A stretch of 64,000 bases of DNA from Micrasema longulum (GCA_022494885.1 JAGVSM010000517.1:1-64000); one strand, 5' to 3'. Shown: positions 33,255-44,215, numbered from the stretch's first letter. Numbers and translations are program-made. The notes: generated by a model not told the origin, from the sequence alone.

Positions 33255-33867
33255 CAGTAATGGCGAACCTTTTAGAGAAGTGGGTCAAATTTTGGGCATT
33301 ATATTTTTTAGTTCTAGCTCGCGGGTCACTTAGTCAATGACGTCATTTGAAAAGGGGGAGAGAGGATGGTTAAAAATTTTTAAAATCCTCCAAAAAGTCT
33401 ATGTTTACTATTTTTTACAAACTTTTCTTTTGTGAAGAGCAAAAAAAATGGTTTTTGTTGATAAATGGGGCTGTGCCGTGAATTACCGCACCAGGAGTGC
33501 TATTCTGAACCGCTCTCGTGGCACAAGAAAACAGTTTTTTTCGTGTATTTTGTATGTAAATAAGCGAGATAATACGGTCGTGAGAGCGTTTGGAACCACC
33601 CTGGTGAGACGACGGTGAAACGCGACGTTTTTTGTCCATGTACGTCATACAGGCACTCAGATAAGATATAAAATCAGCTAGCTAATGTCTACTTGTAAAT
33701 ATTTTTTTTAATAAATTTAACAAAAGATGAAAGTATTCACTTGATTTAAGAAATATTTTTTATTGCCGATTCTCTCTTCTATAGTTTATAAAAATCTACG
33801 CATGGGTCATTTAAAATGCCAGGAAGGGTCAAAGTCTGACCCGTGGGTCATAGGTTCGCCATCACTG
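33255..33867. mobile_element. hAT-type non-autonomous element
   Basis: The ends CAGTAATGGCGAACCTTTTA and, inverted, CAGTGATGGCGAACCTATGA are typical hAT terminal repeats. The next inner words (GTGGGTCA and GACCCACGGGTCA) repeat too. The flanking eight bases TCATCAAT and TCCTAGAT agree at five of eight, fitting an old 8-bp duplication. The open minus-strand frame inside (33415-33648) has no recognised transposase motif. Confidence 0.75.
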
Positions 33868-34162
33868 TCCTAGATAGTGCATGTGGTGTATTCTACTAAA
33901 TTATAATAAGATGGGGTATTCCCTGTGCTCAGCACTATTTGGCTGTCTGCCAACTAGGGCGCGAAGGAGTTAAATGTATCGGGGTAAAACCATTATAATG
34001 CAATAAGGGATATACTGAAAGTTCCAATATAAAGTGTCATGAATATTGAAAAATACTTTGACTATTATTTTAATTTAAAGCGCTTACATTGTGATTTTTC
34101 CTTAACAAATGAACACGTTTTTATTTTACATATATTATTTTTAAAAAAAACAAAACAAAATA
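33868..34162. other. no gene seen
   Basis: Nothing recognised. Confidence 0.35.
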
Positions 34163-34745
34163 ATATATTACTATTATTTTCTTATGAAAAACATCTAAAA
34201 ATTAACATATTACAACAGAGACAAAGAACATTTAAGAGACGGTAATATAGAAGTCTAGGCATCTACAGGGCTTATGACCTGTCAATGGTTGGTTTAAGTG
34301 GCCACTTTACACACTGTGTAACATTCACCATTCTGCCTATATTTGAACATCTATATTCCTTCAATTCTTTCATCTGTTGATGTTTGTGAAGTTAAAGAGC
34401 TGAAACCTTTATTTATGCGGTTGAGATTCATCTACTTGAATTATTTCACCTACATACTAGGCAACGCCTGAAAATATTATTTAATATTTTTAATATAATA
34501 TAAATAAATTTAATATTATAAGTGGCAACTTAAACCAGCCATTGACAGGTCATAAGCCCTGTAGATGCCTAGACTTCTATATTACCTTCTCTTTAATGTT
34601 CTTCGTCTCTGTTGTAATATGTTAATTTTTAGATGTTTTTCATAAGAAAATAATAATAATATGTTAATATGAACAGCTCCCCAAGGATTTGAATCCAGTC
34701 CTTGTCTACAAAAATTTGGACAAACTCAAAATATTGTTAAATCTA
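34163..34745. mobile_element. rep-A foldback element
   Basis: The left arm (34163-34315) and the right arm (34508-34665) are inverted copies for about 150 bases. They share TTCTTATGAAAAACATCTAA, AATTAACATATTACAACAGA, AGTCTAGGCATCTACAGGGC and the centre TTAAGTGGCCACTT. The loop carries the rest of rep-A (CATCTGTTGATGTTTGTGAA, GAGCTGAAACCTTT, TAGGCAACGCCTGAAAATAT). The outer block with CCAGTCCTTGTCTAC follows on the right. No coding frame. Confidence 0.8.
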
Positions 34746-35939
34746 AAAATGTTTAAAAATTAGGGTTAAAAGAATTAAAACCACAAATATTTTATGAAGA
34801 ACATTTTACAACAACAGCACAACATCATTTTACTTATAGAAGAATATTTTTCTGTGATGAAGTAAGAACAAAGAAAATAAAAAGTGCAGTCAGCAAAACA
34901 ATATACTCGTATTTAAAAAACAAGTGAAAAGTTACATTAACAACATTATTCTTTGTATAGCGCTGATTAAAAACACCGTTTTCAATTTTATTTTGTAATT
35001 TATATCTCATCCTAAAAATATTAATAATTAAAAATAAAATAAACAAACTACTGTAAGACGTCACTCACAATTATGTACAAAGCAATAGTATTTTTCTTTT
35101 ACGTAATGGGAAACGTAAATGTAAATATATGTATTTAACTAATGTTAAAATTGTATTCAGTAGTAATATTGCATACCTGTATTTTTTATCTGAATAAAAA
35201 AAAGAATGTATGTAGAAGTCTAGGGCCGCGATAATAAACTCTGTCTTTATCGGGATATTTCGAGACGGTATAAAGTGACATCGAAATTTATGTAAGAAAA
35301 AGTGTATATTTGTATGAAAATTCAGAGGATCTTCGTCGGTAACCTGTCATTGAACATGTTTAGAAAAAAAACTTGTGAACGAATTTTATTTTTCACACAG
35401 AAAATTTTATTTTAAATTGAATATAAATAATTTATTGTTAGAATTCTTGTTAGAATACGGCTTATGTTAGACTATGTGTAAAGTAGCAACTTGTAAAAGG
35501 AAACGCTATTTGACTGTTTTTTCTTCATATGCATTCCCGTATTTCCTCCCTGGATTCTGGCACTGGAACAGTGTTTTTTTTTACACACAATATATATTTA
35601 CCGATAGCATGTTTGTATTGTTTTCCTTTTTTGACAAATTGTTTCTTATGGAAGCTAGGACCACTCAAAACACCATAAGAGCACTCAATTTTATGTGCCG
35701 TCTTTGGACGTACGGTATACAAAAAGAATAATTTTCTAGTATCTCAAAAAAAAAAAAAAATAATCTGCTCAGTTTTGGGGCGTGGAAAACGGTATAAGGA
35801 AACCTCAATTTTATTGATTTCAGTTAGGCGTAATTAGTTCGACGGGCAGTTGTATTTTTCGCACAATGTTGAGGAGGCGTCTGCGAGAGAGTGATAGAAA
35901 AACCATGTTTAAAAACCTATTCGTTAAATTTTTCTGAGA
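34746..35939. other. no gene seen
   Basis: AT-rich. 35524-35722 is open on both strands but not recognised. A poly-A run lies near 35747-35762. Confidence 0.35.
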
Positions 35940-36117
35940 GCGTGTATCCTCTTGAACCAGCTGGTGACTCGTCATAAACTCTTTAAATGTTGGGCGTCCT
36001 TTAATTTTCCCTTTTCATAAATTTTCTTGATAACTTCTTAAGGGATGGAAACCAGTCCTTGTCTACAAATTAATGTACCAAACCTTGGACAGACTCAAAA
36101 TACTATTGATAAATTAG
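35940..36117 (-). repeat. rep-A copy, diverged
   Basis: The minus strand matches the left half (AACCAGCTGGTGACTCGTCA, GGGATGGAAACCAGTCCTTG and GGACAGACTCAAAATA on the plus strand). A LINE 3' end starts right after. Confidence 0.65.
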
Positions 36118-36335
36118 ACGACCAAGGAAGACGTGGCATGATCAGATAAACCAAAATCTTAAGTCTGGTCATGTCAAAAGCAGATAGAACCGAAGGGCAT
36201 GTATGACAAGATGTATGAATGTGGAAGAGGCTAGGAGTGTATGCCAGGATAGACGTGTGTGGCGGTCCATTCTCTCTGCCTACCCCTACGGGGAAATGGC
36301 GTGATGGTAGTAGTAGTAGTAGTAGTAGTAATATT
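36118..36335 (+). mobile_element. RTE-like LINE 3' end with AGT-repeat tail
   Basis: Contains GAAGACGTGGCATGATCAG, AAGGGCATGTATGACAAGA, TGTGGCGGTCCATTCTC and GGCGTGATGGTAG, then about seven AGT units (36307-36330). It codes for the last ~60 residues of the family in frame with small errors (RRACMTRCMNV-like). This unbroken copy shows the pre-insertion state of 24.1-25.1 kb. Confidence 0.8.
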
Positions 36336-36394
36336 TAGAATGAATATTATTTTGGTAAAAATTTGCTTACTCCGCATTAAGAAGACTTGAAGAA

Positions 36395-36465
36395 TTCGGA
36401 ATATCCAGTGACCGGTTTCATCGCTTTCGCGACATTTTCGAGACTGGTATATTTATTAAGAAACT
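36395..36465 (-). mobile_element. Penelope-like end motif, fourth type
   Basis: The minus strand reads CCAGTCTCGAAAATG, then TCGCGAAAGCGATGAAACCG and GTCACTGG. TCGC-GAAA-GCGA is a perfect hairpin before GAAAC, and CCAGT pairs with ACTGG around it. The layout is like the other PLE ends. Confidence 0.4.
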
Positions 36466-37309
36466 AAATGTATTCATACAAAACATAGGCAATGATATAG
36501 AATTTAAAATTATACGAGAGTAAATTAAAATGATTTTTTTTGTCCTAAGGATCATTAACAAAGTGTTAAAGGATAACAAAAGAGTTGATACAATGTAATA
36601 ATATTTCTTATGAATAAAAAGAAAAGTTTACATATTTGGGTGAATCATATAAATGCATACATTTGTTTTTAAAACAACGATTGGTCATGAGCTTTGCAAA
36701 TAACTTCTGTTTAGAAAGATGGGTCTTAGCACTTTTCCTAATGAACAAAACAAACAAAAACATATGGGTGTAAAATAATTATCTCCCCGCCACGAACCCA
36801 TAACAAACACCCCTTAGTAGATATTAAATTTGATTAAAAATAGCCAAGGGCTAGAAAACCCAGTGTTGTTTTGCTTACATAGTAATACGATTAATGTAAT
36901 TTCATTACGCGAAGGGTTTTAGAAAGTACATTGCCCGTGGATGGGTTTTAAGTTGATAACATCAGAAAATTTGGTATTTTGCTGAAGTAAATATAGTAAA
37001 TGGTTTAAAAAAAATTATGCTTTGTTTTAAATGTTTCATTCAATTATACTTTTGATTAGATACCTCATTGTTTTGTTACTTTTATTGTATTTCCGTAGCA
37101 ATTACATTTGAAAATAGGAAAATGTAAATATTCTATCGGAAGTATGAAATTTGAAAAATCGTATTCCATCAAGAAAACTCTGTTAAGAATTCTCTTTGTA
37201 AAAGATCATTATAAATGTATACTTGCATTTATACACAAAAACATACATATGCAGAAGTAAACATGTTATACACATCACATTAGAGCTTTCGAAACAAATC
37301 CTTTATTTT
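36466..37309. other. no gene seen
   Basis: AT-rich. Nothing recognised. Confidence 0.35.
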
Positions 37310-37395
37310 ATTAAATGGTATATAACCACTAACCGACTTTTCTTTGTCTGCCGGTTTCAAGACGTACCCGTCTCTTCGTCAGGACATCAATTAAA
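37310..37395 (-). mobile_element. PLE-2 end with hammerhead-like core
   Basis: The minus strand reads GTCCTGACGAAGAGACGGGT, then ACGTCTTGAAACCGGCAGAC and GAAAAGTCGGTTAGTGG. AGACG-GGTA-CGTCT is a perfect stem-loop between CTGACGA and GAAAC. CCGGC pairs with GTCGG. These are the parts of a hammerhead core, except for extra bases before the stem. The best-kept copy of this type here. Confidence 0.55.
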
Positions 37396-37674
37396 CCAGC
37401 ATGCAAAACCCAAACAAACATATAAAATCAACACAACATGCATTTTAATAAGCACATGCACTGATAAGATAATGAAAATATGTTATGTTGTTTGAAAAAT
37501 AGTTGAAAACAGGTTGAGGGAATGGAGAGAGGGGGTGAGCTTAATAGGTTTAAGGTGACCATTACAGTGGAACATCGTATAAAGGACTATATTGAAAGGT
37601 TATTTGATTTTGCATGGTCGTAGATCCCATAAGAAACAGTTTTACAAAAACGTAAAATAATGGGGACACGTCAA
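37396..37674. other. no gene seen
   Basis: Nothing firm. It may include the decayed upstream part of the PLE that follows. Confidence 0.3.
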
Positions 37675-38765
37675 CTAGATTAAAAAACCTTCATGTTGAA
37701 AATAAAGTATTAAAATTAGACAACTTTGAAATCTCAGAAATTGGAAAAGCGATACATTATAAGAAAAAAAGTATAAATAATTACTACTACTACTATTACC
37801 ATCACGCCAATTACCCGTAGGGGAAGGCAGAGAGAATAGACCGCCACACGCGTCTATCCTGGCATACATTTCCAGTTTTTTTTCACATTCATACATCTTG
37901 TCATACATGCCCTTCGGTTATGTCTGCTTTTTTCATGACCAGACTTGAGGTTTCGGTTTATCTGATAATGCCACGTCTTTCTTGGTCGTCTTCTTCTCAC
38001 GGTACCGTTTATTTTCGCTATGTATACTTGTTTTACCATTCTTTTGTCGTCCATTCGTTCTACGTAAACAAACCATCTTAGAAACCCTTTCTTAATCTTA
38101 TAAATTATACTTGACTCAAATTTACACTCTCGCCTGATTTCATCATTTGTAACCCTGTCAAACATTGATTTCCCACACATTCGTCGAAGAGATCGCATTT
38201 CAACCGCGTTCACCCGGCTTTCATCCTTCCTCTGCCAGTTTCATGTTTCACTTCCATACATAAGTGTTGGGACTAAAACTCCGTTCTGCACTGCCAGTTT
38301 AGCTTCGATTGACATATTTTTATCAGCAATTACTGTGCTTAGTGCTCCGCTCATTTTGTTGCCCGCATTCACACTCTTTTCAACATTTTTTTCTACTTTT
38401 TCATCTCTTGAAAACAAGCTTCTCAGATACACAAATTCTTCTACTTGTTCAAGACATTCGTTGTTTACATTTATTATGCAGTCAGTTACCGAATAAACAA
38501 TATTTCTTTAAGTCCACTCCTGTCAAGTTTTGAGCGTATCCACCTCACATCACCATCCTTCCAAACAAAAATACTTGATTTATTTGTTCCATGCACAGCA
38601 TAATACTGATAAAATAAAATATAATGGAAATTGTTAGTCAAGTATACCGTGATAAAGAAGCTTGTATAGCTATTAAATTGGATGGCGGAAAAATAAAAAA
38701 GTGGTTAAAAACAAAGTTTTTATAATAAATAACCACAAAGTTTGTGTTTCAAAAATAAAAAGTTA
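37675..38765 (+). pseudogene. PLE-1 C-terminus and 3' end, split by a LINE
   Basis: 37678-37780 encodes KNLHVENKVLKLDNFEISEI and then GKAIHYKKK, the end of the PLE endonuclease protein as at 26.0-26.3 kb. After the LINE (37785-38498) the PLE 3' part resumes: TTTAAGTCCACTCCTGTCAA, ACTTGATTTATTTG, TGATAAAGAAGC, then GTGGTTAAAAACAAAG and ATAACCACAAAGTTTGTG. The fit of both sides to copy a at 26.03-26.34 kb shows they were once joined. Confidence 0.8.
37785..38498 (-). pseudogene. RTE-like LINE C-terminus, inserted in PLE-1
   Basis: The minus strand encodes CLEQVEEFVYLRSLFSRDEK, VNAGNKMSGALSTVIADKNM, LVPTLMYGSET,  a break near 38235, then NAVEMRSLRRMCGKSMFDRV, IKKGFLRWFVYVERMDDKRM and RRRRPRKTWHYQIN. 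The order YLGS, YGSE-T, WFGHVERM, RPR-x-TW is typical of the thumb and C-terminal domain of this LINE type. It ends GGCGTGATGGTA and AGT repeats at 37785. The catalytic palm is missing. Confidence 0.85.
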
Positions 38766-39615
38766 ATGTATTTTATTTTTTCATCAAAGACAACGGAATC
38801 CTTGTCATATTTTAAAAAATGGCTGTAATATATACATTTAAAACAAACATCTACGAGTAAGTACATATAAAGGCGTATTGATCATGAGTTTTCAATGTCT
38901 ACTCTGTGATTAAAAAAAATACTGCCTATTCATTTTGATCCAAACGTGACAAAGGTAGATGGTTCTCGCAAAAATTAAATTGAATATTCGTGTAGAGGAT
39001 TTCGCAAGGAATTTTTTTTACTGTTCTAATTATATGCTCTATTCTCCCTCACTGTGGTTTTAGTGATAAGTATTTTTTTAAACTGAAGAAAAAATATGTA
39101 ACGAAAAAAATATAATATTATTAAAAGTAGACAGGCCCCATAATAGACACTTACTAAATCAGAAATATTCTAAAATCTAAAATTTACTCACAGCGCACAA
39201 CGGAGTTTTATTACCAAAACTTGCATATGGGAGTGAAAATGGAACTGGAAAAAGAAGAACAAAAACAAAATAAACGATATTGTTTTTTATTTAATTTAAT
39301 TTTATTCAGATAACATACAGTCCTAAATAACAAGAATTAAAATGTAAACATTAAATGTGACAAAAAAATAATAAATAAAAAACTTAAGTGAGAAAGTATG
39401 AATCGTTAAAATTTGCGTTTTGCATGGAGGTTATTTTTGGTAATAAATTAAAAATACCGAATGCCCACTCCGCGTCATCCATGCACACATATGACATGAA
39501 CACATATACAGGGTGTTCTTTAAGCCCTGTCACATCCGAAACCATAATGATCAGTATGAGCAAGAAGACATATTGGCACATTAAAATAAATTTTTAGAAC
39601 GAATAAAATTTACAA
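38766..39615. other. no gene seen
   Basis: AT-rich. At about 39508, ACAGGGTGTTCTTTAAG resembles a common insect transposon end, but no partner end was found. Confidence 0.35.
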
Positions 39616-39755
39616 AAAAAAAAAAACAAATGCTTGCTTACTTCTGCAATGGAGAAGCGAGAAGAGGGGAGGGGGCATTCTAATGCACCGTCAACCACGT
39701 GGCAACGCCCTCCTTGCTTCGCCCCTGCAGAAGTAAGCAACCATTTGTTTTTTTT
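39616..39755. mobile_element. 140-bp MITE with imperfect inverted ends
   Basis: AACAAATGCTTGCTTACTTC at the left matches the complement of GAAGTAAGCAACCATTTGTT at the right. The match runs inward through CTGCA and GAAGC for about 45 bases with mismatches. The centre is GC-rich (GGGGAGGGGGCATT). No coding frame. Confidence 0.75.
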
Positions 39756-39779
39756 AATATATATTTTTTTAATCTGGCC

Positions 39780-40060
39780 TAAAGACCCGTGACTGAATCG
39801 TCAATTATAACCGCATCATCGGCATACTCTAGGTCACCGAGTTTTTGGAAGGAGATGGATATTTTTCGATTAAGTGGAATCGACTTCCTTAGGAGTCCAT
39901 TAGGATTATAAAAAGGAATGGTGCAAGGATGCAACCTTGACGAACTCCGGTGGTGACCTAAATCAATCTGTGACAACATCGTTGATTCTGATTTGGCATT
40001 CGCTACTTGAGTGGAGGGCTTTAATAAGTTGGACTTGTTTTATGAGCTCCGTGTATATAT
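39780..40060 (-). pseudogene. RTE-like LINE RT palm, frameshifted
   Basis: The minus strand encodes YTELIKQVQLIKALHSSSEC, a stop, then in a shifted frame TTGVRQGCILAPFLFIILMD. After another one-base shift comes FQKLGDLEYADDAVIIDDSV. GVRQGC-x-LAP and the YADD box are the RT palm motifs. YADD carries two of the catalytic aspartates. At least two shifts and a stop kill it. It could be the upstream part of the same kind of element as 37785-38498, about 1.3 kb away. Confidence 0.85.
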
Positions 40061-40079
40061 GTTTATTTATATCTATATC

Positions 40080-40300
40080 ACGAAGGTGAATTTTATGACG
40101 TAGGACAAGGATGGCCATGAAAGATGCGACTTTGTCATATAAACAAAAAACTCGGGTCTGATCATATTGAAACCAGTCTCAATTAAAGGACGTTTATGAC
40201 AAGTTGTATGAATGTAGGGGAAATTGGAAATGTATGTCAGCATATACGCACGTCACGTTTTTTCCGCTCAGCCTAAATGGCGTGATGATAATAGAAGATT
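40080..40300 (+). mobile_element. RTE-like LINE 3' end, diverged
   Basis: ACTCGGGTCTGATCATATTG, GTTTATGACAAGTTGTATGA and GGCGTGATGATAATAG follow the same order as 36118-36335 with many changes. Open frames across it on both strands are by-products. Confidence 0.65.
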
Positions 40301-40679
40301 TACTTGTCGTTAATGGTATTTTAATTTTATATTTTTTGATCAGACATGGAATAAACAATAATTTCACTTTTAAAATGTACAATTGTACCATTGAAGTAAT
40401 CTTTGTAAACACCTGGTATATTATGCAAAAGCTAATAAAATAATTATCCAAATATACTTACTAAATTTAATTTTCAATTTTGTGTTCTTGGTCAAATCAC
40501 ACATATTTAAAACCAACTTTATTACTACATATTTAAATGCACTTCGACGGTGGAAAGTCAAAAATTTCTTCGCAAATGTAGCAGAAGAGCCAATTAAAGT
40601 TGTTTTTTTTTATTTAATGATAAATTTTTATATTTAATATTTTAATTCAATTGTAGGTGTCACGCCGTAATACATATAA
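40301..40679. other. no gene seen
   Basis: AT-rich. Nothing recognised. Confidence 0.35.
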
Positions 40680-40775
40680 TATCATCATCAATATTTTATA
40701 TTTTGTTGTATTCCAACTCAACACGGTGCTCTTGACCTCGTCTACTTAGGGATACGTCTTTTTTAAAATTATTAA
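40680..40775 (+). repeat. rep-W copy
   Basis: TTCCAACTCAACACGGTGCT, then TAGGGATACGTC, matches 63.51 kb and, less well, 9.45 kb. Confidence 0.55.
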
Positions 40776-41252
40776 TTATTAATTTTAAAAAACGCATTAC
40801 TCTTTTTTTTAGAAAATATTTTTTCTGCAATAAATCCGTTGTATGTTATTGTAGATTTTACATTGACAGCACGCTTTTCTGGCTCCAGGGCTAAAAAAAA
40901 AAACAATTCATAATTACCAGGTTTTGCAGTATCACTACTATGAAATTTATTAACAAATTTAAAAAAAATAATTACTCTTCAGTAAGTTACAGAAACACAA
41001 TTTTCCACCATAGATTTACGGGTATATACCGTTATAAATATATCTCTTGAAAATAACATTACAAAGACGAGTCACAGAAATTATTTTTAAGATAAGATTA
41101 CTTTGCTTTCGGGTCCGTCTCTCATTTCTTAAACTTTTCATTCAGTAAAGAGTAGATCTCTTAATCTCTTTAAAAGCGTGTTTTTGTAAAAACTTTTCAA
41201 TTGTTTGCGAGCCATAGTAATTTCTAAAACAAAATATACCAACGTTTATGAA
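40776..41252. other. no gene seen
   Basis: AT-rich. Nothing recognised. Confidence 0.35.
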
Positions 41253-42790
41253 TTAGGCGTTAACATAAGTTCTGTCCGTTTTTACAAAATTTAAAAATGA
41301 ACACAAAGCACATAAAGATGATTCGAAAGAAATTTTTCTGCGCAACAAGATTTTGTGTTTGCTTTAACGTTATGTATATTATCTTATTTGATTACAAGCC
41401 TTCATAATGGAATGTCGAGTGGACGAAATTAGGCTTTTTCGACTCCTCCTTCTGCTAGCTTTTAAGCGAAGAAACAAAGTTGCCAAAGCTTCTCGCGATA
41501 TTTGCGCAGTGTAGTACAGTGAAGATGCAATGAATTATTGACTTATTTGTTGTAAAATGATGAAGGATAATGCAGTATTGACTTTTTTTTTTTGTACCTA
41601 TGTGTTCGTTTTTTGTATAGAACATGAGAACAACAAAAAAACAATACAACAAATAAGTCAATAATGCATTCTTCTTCATTTTTTTAAAACAATTCAGTCA
41701 CTAATTCATAGCATCTTCCCCGTACAGTGCGCAAATACAGCGAGCAGCTTTGGTTCCCTCGATCTAACGCGAACAGACGGGGGTGTCGAAAATTCTCACT
41801 TTCTTCCTCTTAACGTCGTGTTTTGAAGGCTTGTAATCATAGAATTAAGAAGAGTCCAGAAACCGCATACGCACATCAAACAGAAAGCAACTCAACTACT
41901 CATAAATGAGTAGATTCACGTTTTGACCCATTAGTTGATTTGTGGACGTCGCTCAGTACGCAACTTCTAATTCGAACTTAACCACGCCGTGTTGTGTCCT
42001 TTTAAAGTGTAGAAATACTGCTAGGATCTTAAAAAAACAGGATGAAATTTGATGAAAACACATTTTATGTGTAATTATCAGATGAATATGTTTGTCACAA
42101 ATGCATTACTGAAAAATTTAATTATTTTTCCATCTGTCAGATTGTCGAAGAAACAAAATGGAAATTTCGTTAGTGTTGCCAAAGTAGTAAAAAATTTTAC
42201 CCTACTTTGCTCATATAATAAGAGAAATCATGAAAATTGAACCATGGATTAAACAACGCCGTGGTGGACATTTGGCCGACATTATCTTCCAAATATCAAA
42301 TATTTTTTAACAGATATAAAAATATCCGTTTTATGTAAAATAAAATTTCTTTTATATTTTAAGTTCGAAGTTCATTAATTCAATTACTCTTATTAAATGA
42401 CCCTTTACTTATCTACTCTGTTGTGTCAATCAATGTTTCCGAGTGCACAATAAAATTTTATACAAATCGTTTTTTTTTTTACCTTACATTTGTGTTATGG
42501 TTATATTCTTCGCGATCTGGCAATATTACTCGGTGACTCCAAGTATGCGCGCGGTTAAAGTGGGGGAATTATTGGACACAGTCCGATGTTGATTCTATGC
42601 TCCTTCTGGACTATTCTTAATTGTATGCTTGTAATCAATTAAAATAATATATGTAGTATAAAACAAACGCAATGTCTTGTAGAACAGAAAATTTTCTTTC
42701 GCATGACGTTTAACCATTTTGTTTTACTTTTAGTGCTTATTTTGAAATTTTGAATAAAATGGACACAACTTATGTTAACACTCAATATTT
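41253..42790. mobile_element. mar-M elements in inverted arrangement
   Basis: The left end GGCGTTAACATAAGTTCTGT is inverted at the right end (ACAACTTATGTTAACACTCA, about 42767-42786), with about 150 bases of matching subterminal sequence. 41407-41541 encodes MECRVDEIRLFRLLLLLAFK, NKVAKASRDICAV, a stop and SEDAMNY. This resembles the helix-turn-helix start of mariner-type transposases (a tract like AAR-x-ICA-x-YGED). 41690-41845 repeats the same part on the other strand. No DDE catalytic part. Confidence 0.65.
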
Positions 42791-43785
42791 CACTCAAAAC
42801 TAATTCAATCTAATTGTGTGAGTATCTCAAATACTTTTTCTTTGTCCTGGATAGCTCACGAGCCCAGTGAAATGTACTTATTATTTACTATTCAGTCGGA
42901 CGATCTCAATCAAATGTTTTTTTTGATTGGACGGGGGTATGTAGTGAAATAAAACCTGTACATCGGATCCAGCTCATGGTGGACTGGATCTGTATGGAGA
43001 GAGGCAACGTAAAAAATAAAAAGAAACTTCCCTGGGAATCGACACACATAGATAATATGAGAGCACAGTAATGTTCATTCGTGATATTCGCGAGATAATT
43101 TTTTTTGCAAATACGTCGCGATAACTAAAATCTTTGTGTTAAGTGTTATTGAATATTTAATAATTATAATTACTGATTAAAAACGTTGAGCTTTCTGAAA
43201 AAATATTTAAAAAAAAGATTTAATTTAAAAAAAACATCGATTTGTTACCGAGTTGCTTATTTGATTAAAATTAAATAACATATCAATAACCATTGCTTTA
43301 TGAGTGCTTTACAATAAATTTTCGTATCAACCATTCAAATTTGCGTGTTTACACAAGCGAAAATTGTATTTCAACGTGGGTCGCCCACATGCACTAATAC
43401 ATTAAAGACTAATTAATCATTTGGACGCACTGTACCTTTATTTATTTCATGATTTTTCTTAAGTATTTACATTATCATTTTCATTTAAAAGTATTTTACT
43501 AAACATAAACTAAATTTTACTCTACTTTGGAAAAACTTAATTTGTCAGCATGCGTCGCACTCCGAGTATAAACACAGGTTGGTACATGATTACAACACCA
43601 GGTTTATTAGTGTGGTATGGGCTAGCTGTTTCTAGATATTGCAATAAATACGGCAAAAGGACACTACAATACAGTATACCTAAAATATTTTATATTTAAC
43701 AATTAAAGTTTTTCTGAGTTGTATTATACAACTCAGCACGACTTCAATTTACAACTATTATTAAAAATATTTTTGAAAATCAATG
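42791..43785. other. no gene seen
   Basis: AT-rich. A small hairpin GGATCCAG ... CTGGATC lies near 42966-42990, and a GC-richer patch lies around 42940-43080. Confidence 0.35.
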
Positions 43786-44060
43786 TCGGCCTTGTGGTAG
43801 GTACAATGGTCAGCGCGTTTGCTTTGCATGCAAGAGGCCTCGAGTTCGACTCCCGATATGATTGATATTAAATATTTATTTATTAGGGTGTTTTCACTCT
43901 AGAATATTTCATAGTCACTCGACTGGTACTGAAACCTAAGACTGATCACCTTACCTTCATGTAACAAAAATGATCTAGATACGCTGCGATCGGTGGACCA
44001 ATGCAGTGTCCTACAAACCATTAGGTGTGCAAAGGAAATGATGATGATGATGATGATGGC
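43786..44060 (+). mobile_element. SINE-1 copy, well kept
   Basis: Head CGGCCTTGTGGTAGGTACAA and GGTCAGCGCGTTTGC, B box GAGTTCGACTCCCGATATG, body GACTGGTACTGAAACC and ACCAATGCAGTGTCC, and a tail of six or so ATG units ending at about 44058. Confidence 0.85.
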
Positions 44061-44129
44061 GAAATTAAAGCATATGTTGAAATTTGAATATTAAATATTC
44101 AAACATTTCGCCATATGTTATATGGAATT

Positions 44130-44215
44130 AGCATGTTGGTGAAATTCGAGTCCTTACAAAGAGACGGTTACGCCTCGTAACTAGTAAGCTAAGAAAAGTT
44201 GGTAAGTGAAAAAAT
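44130..44215 (+). mobile_element. PLE-2 end, diverged
   Basis: AAGAGACGGTTACGCCTCGT, AACTAGTAAGC and GAAAAGTTGGTAAGTG follow the order of 20875-20950. The GAAAC core has become GTAAC, so it is dead as a ribozyme. Confidence 0.55.

Noticed and set aside
34200..34245. LTR pair of a retrovirus-like element
   Set aside because: The repeats at 34.2 and 34.5 kb are inverted, not direct, and no gag, protease or integrase motif is present.
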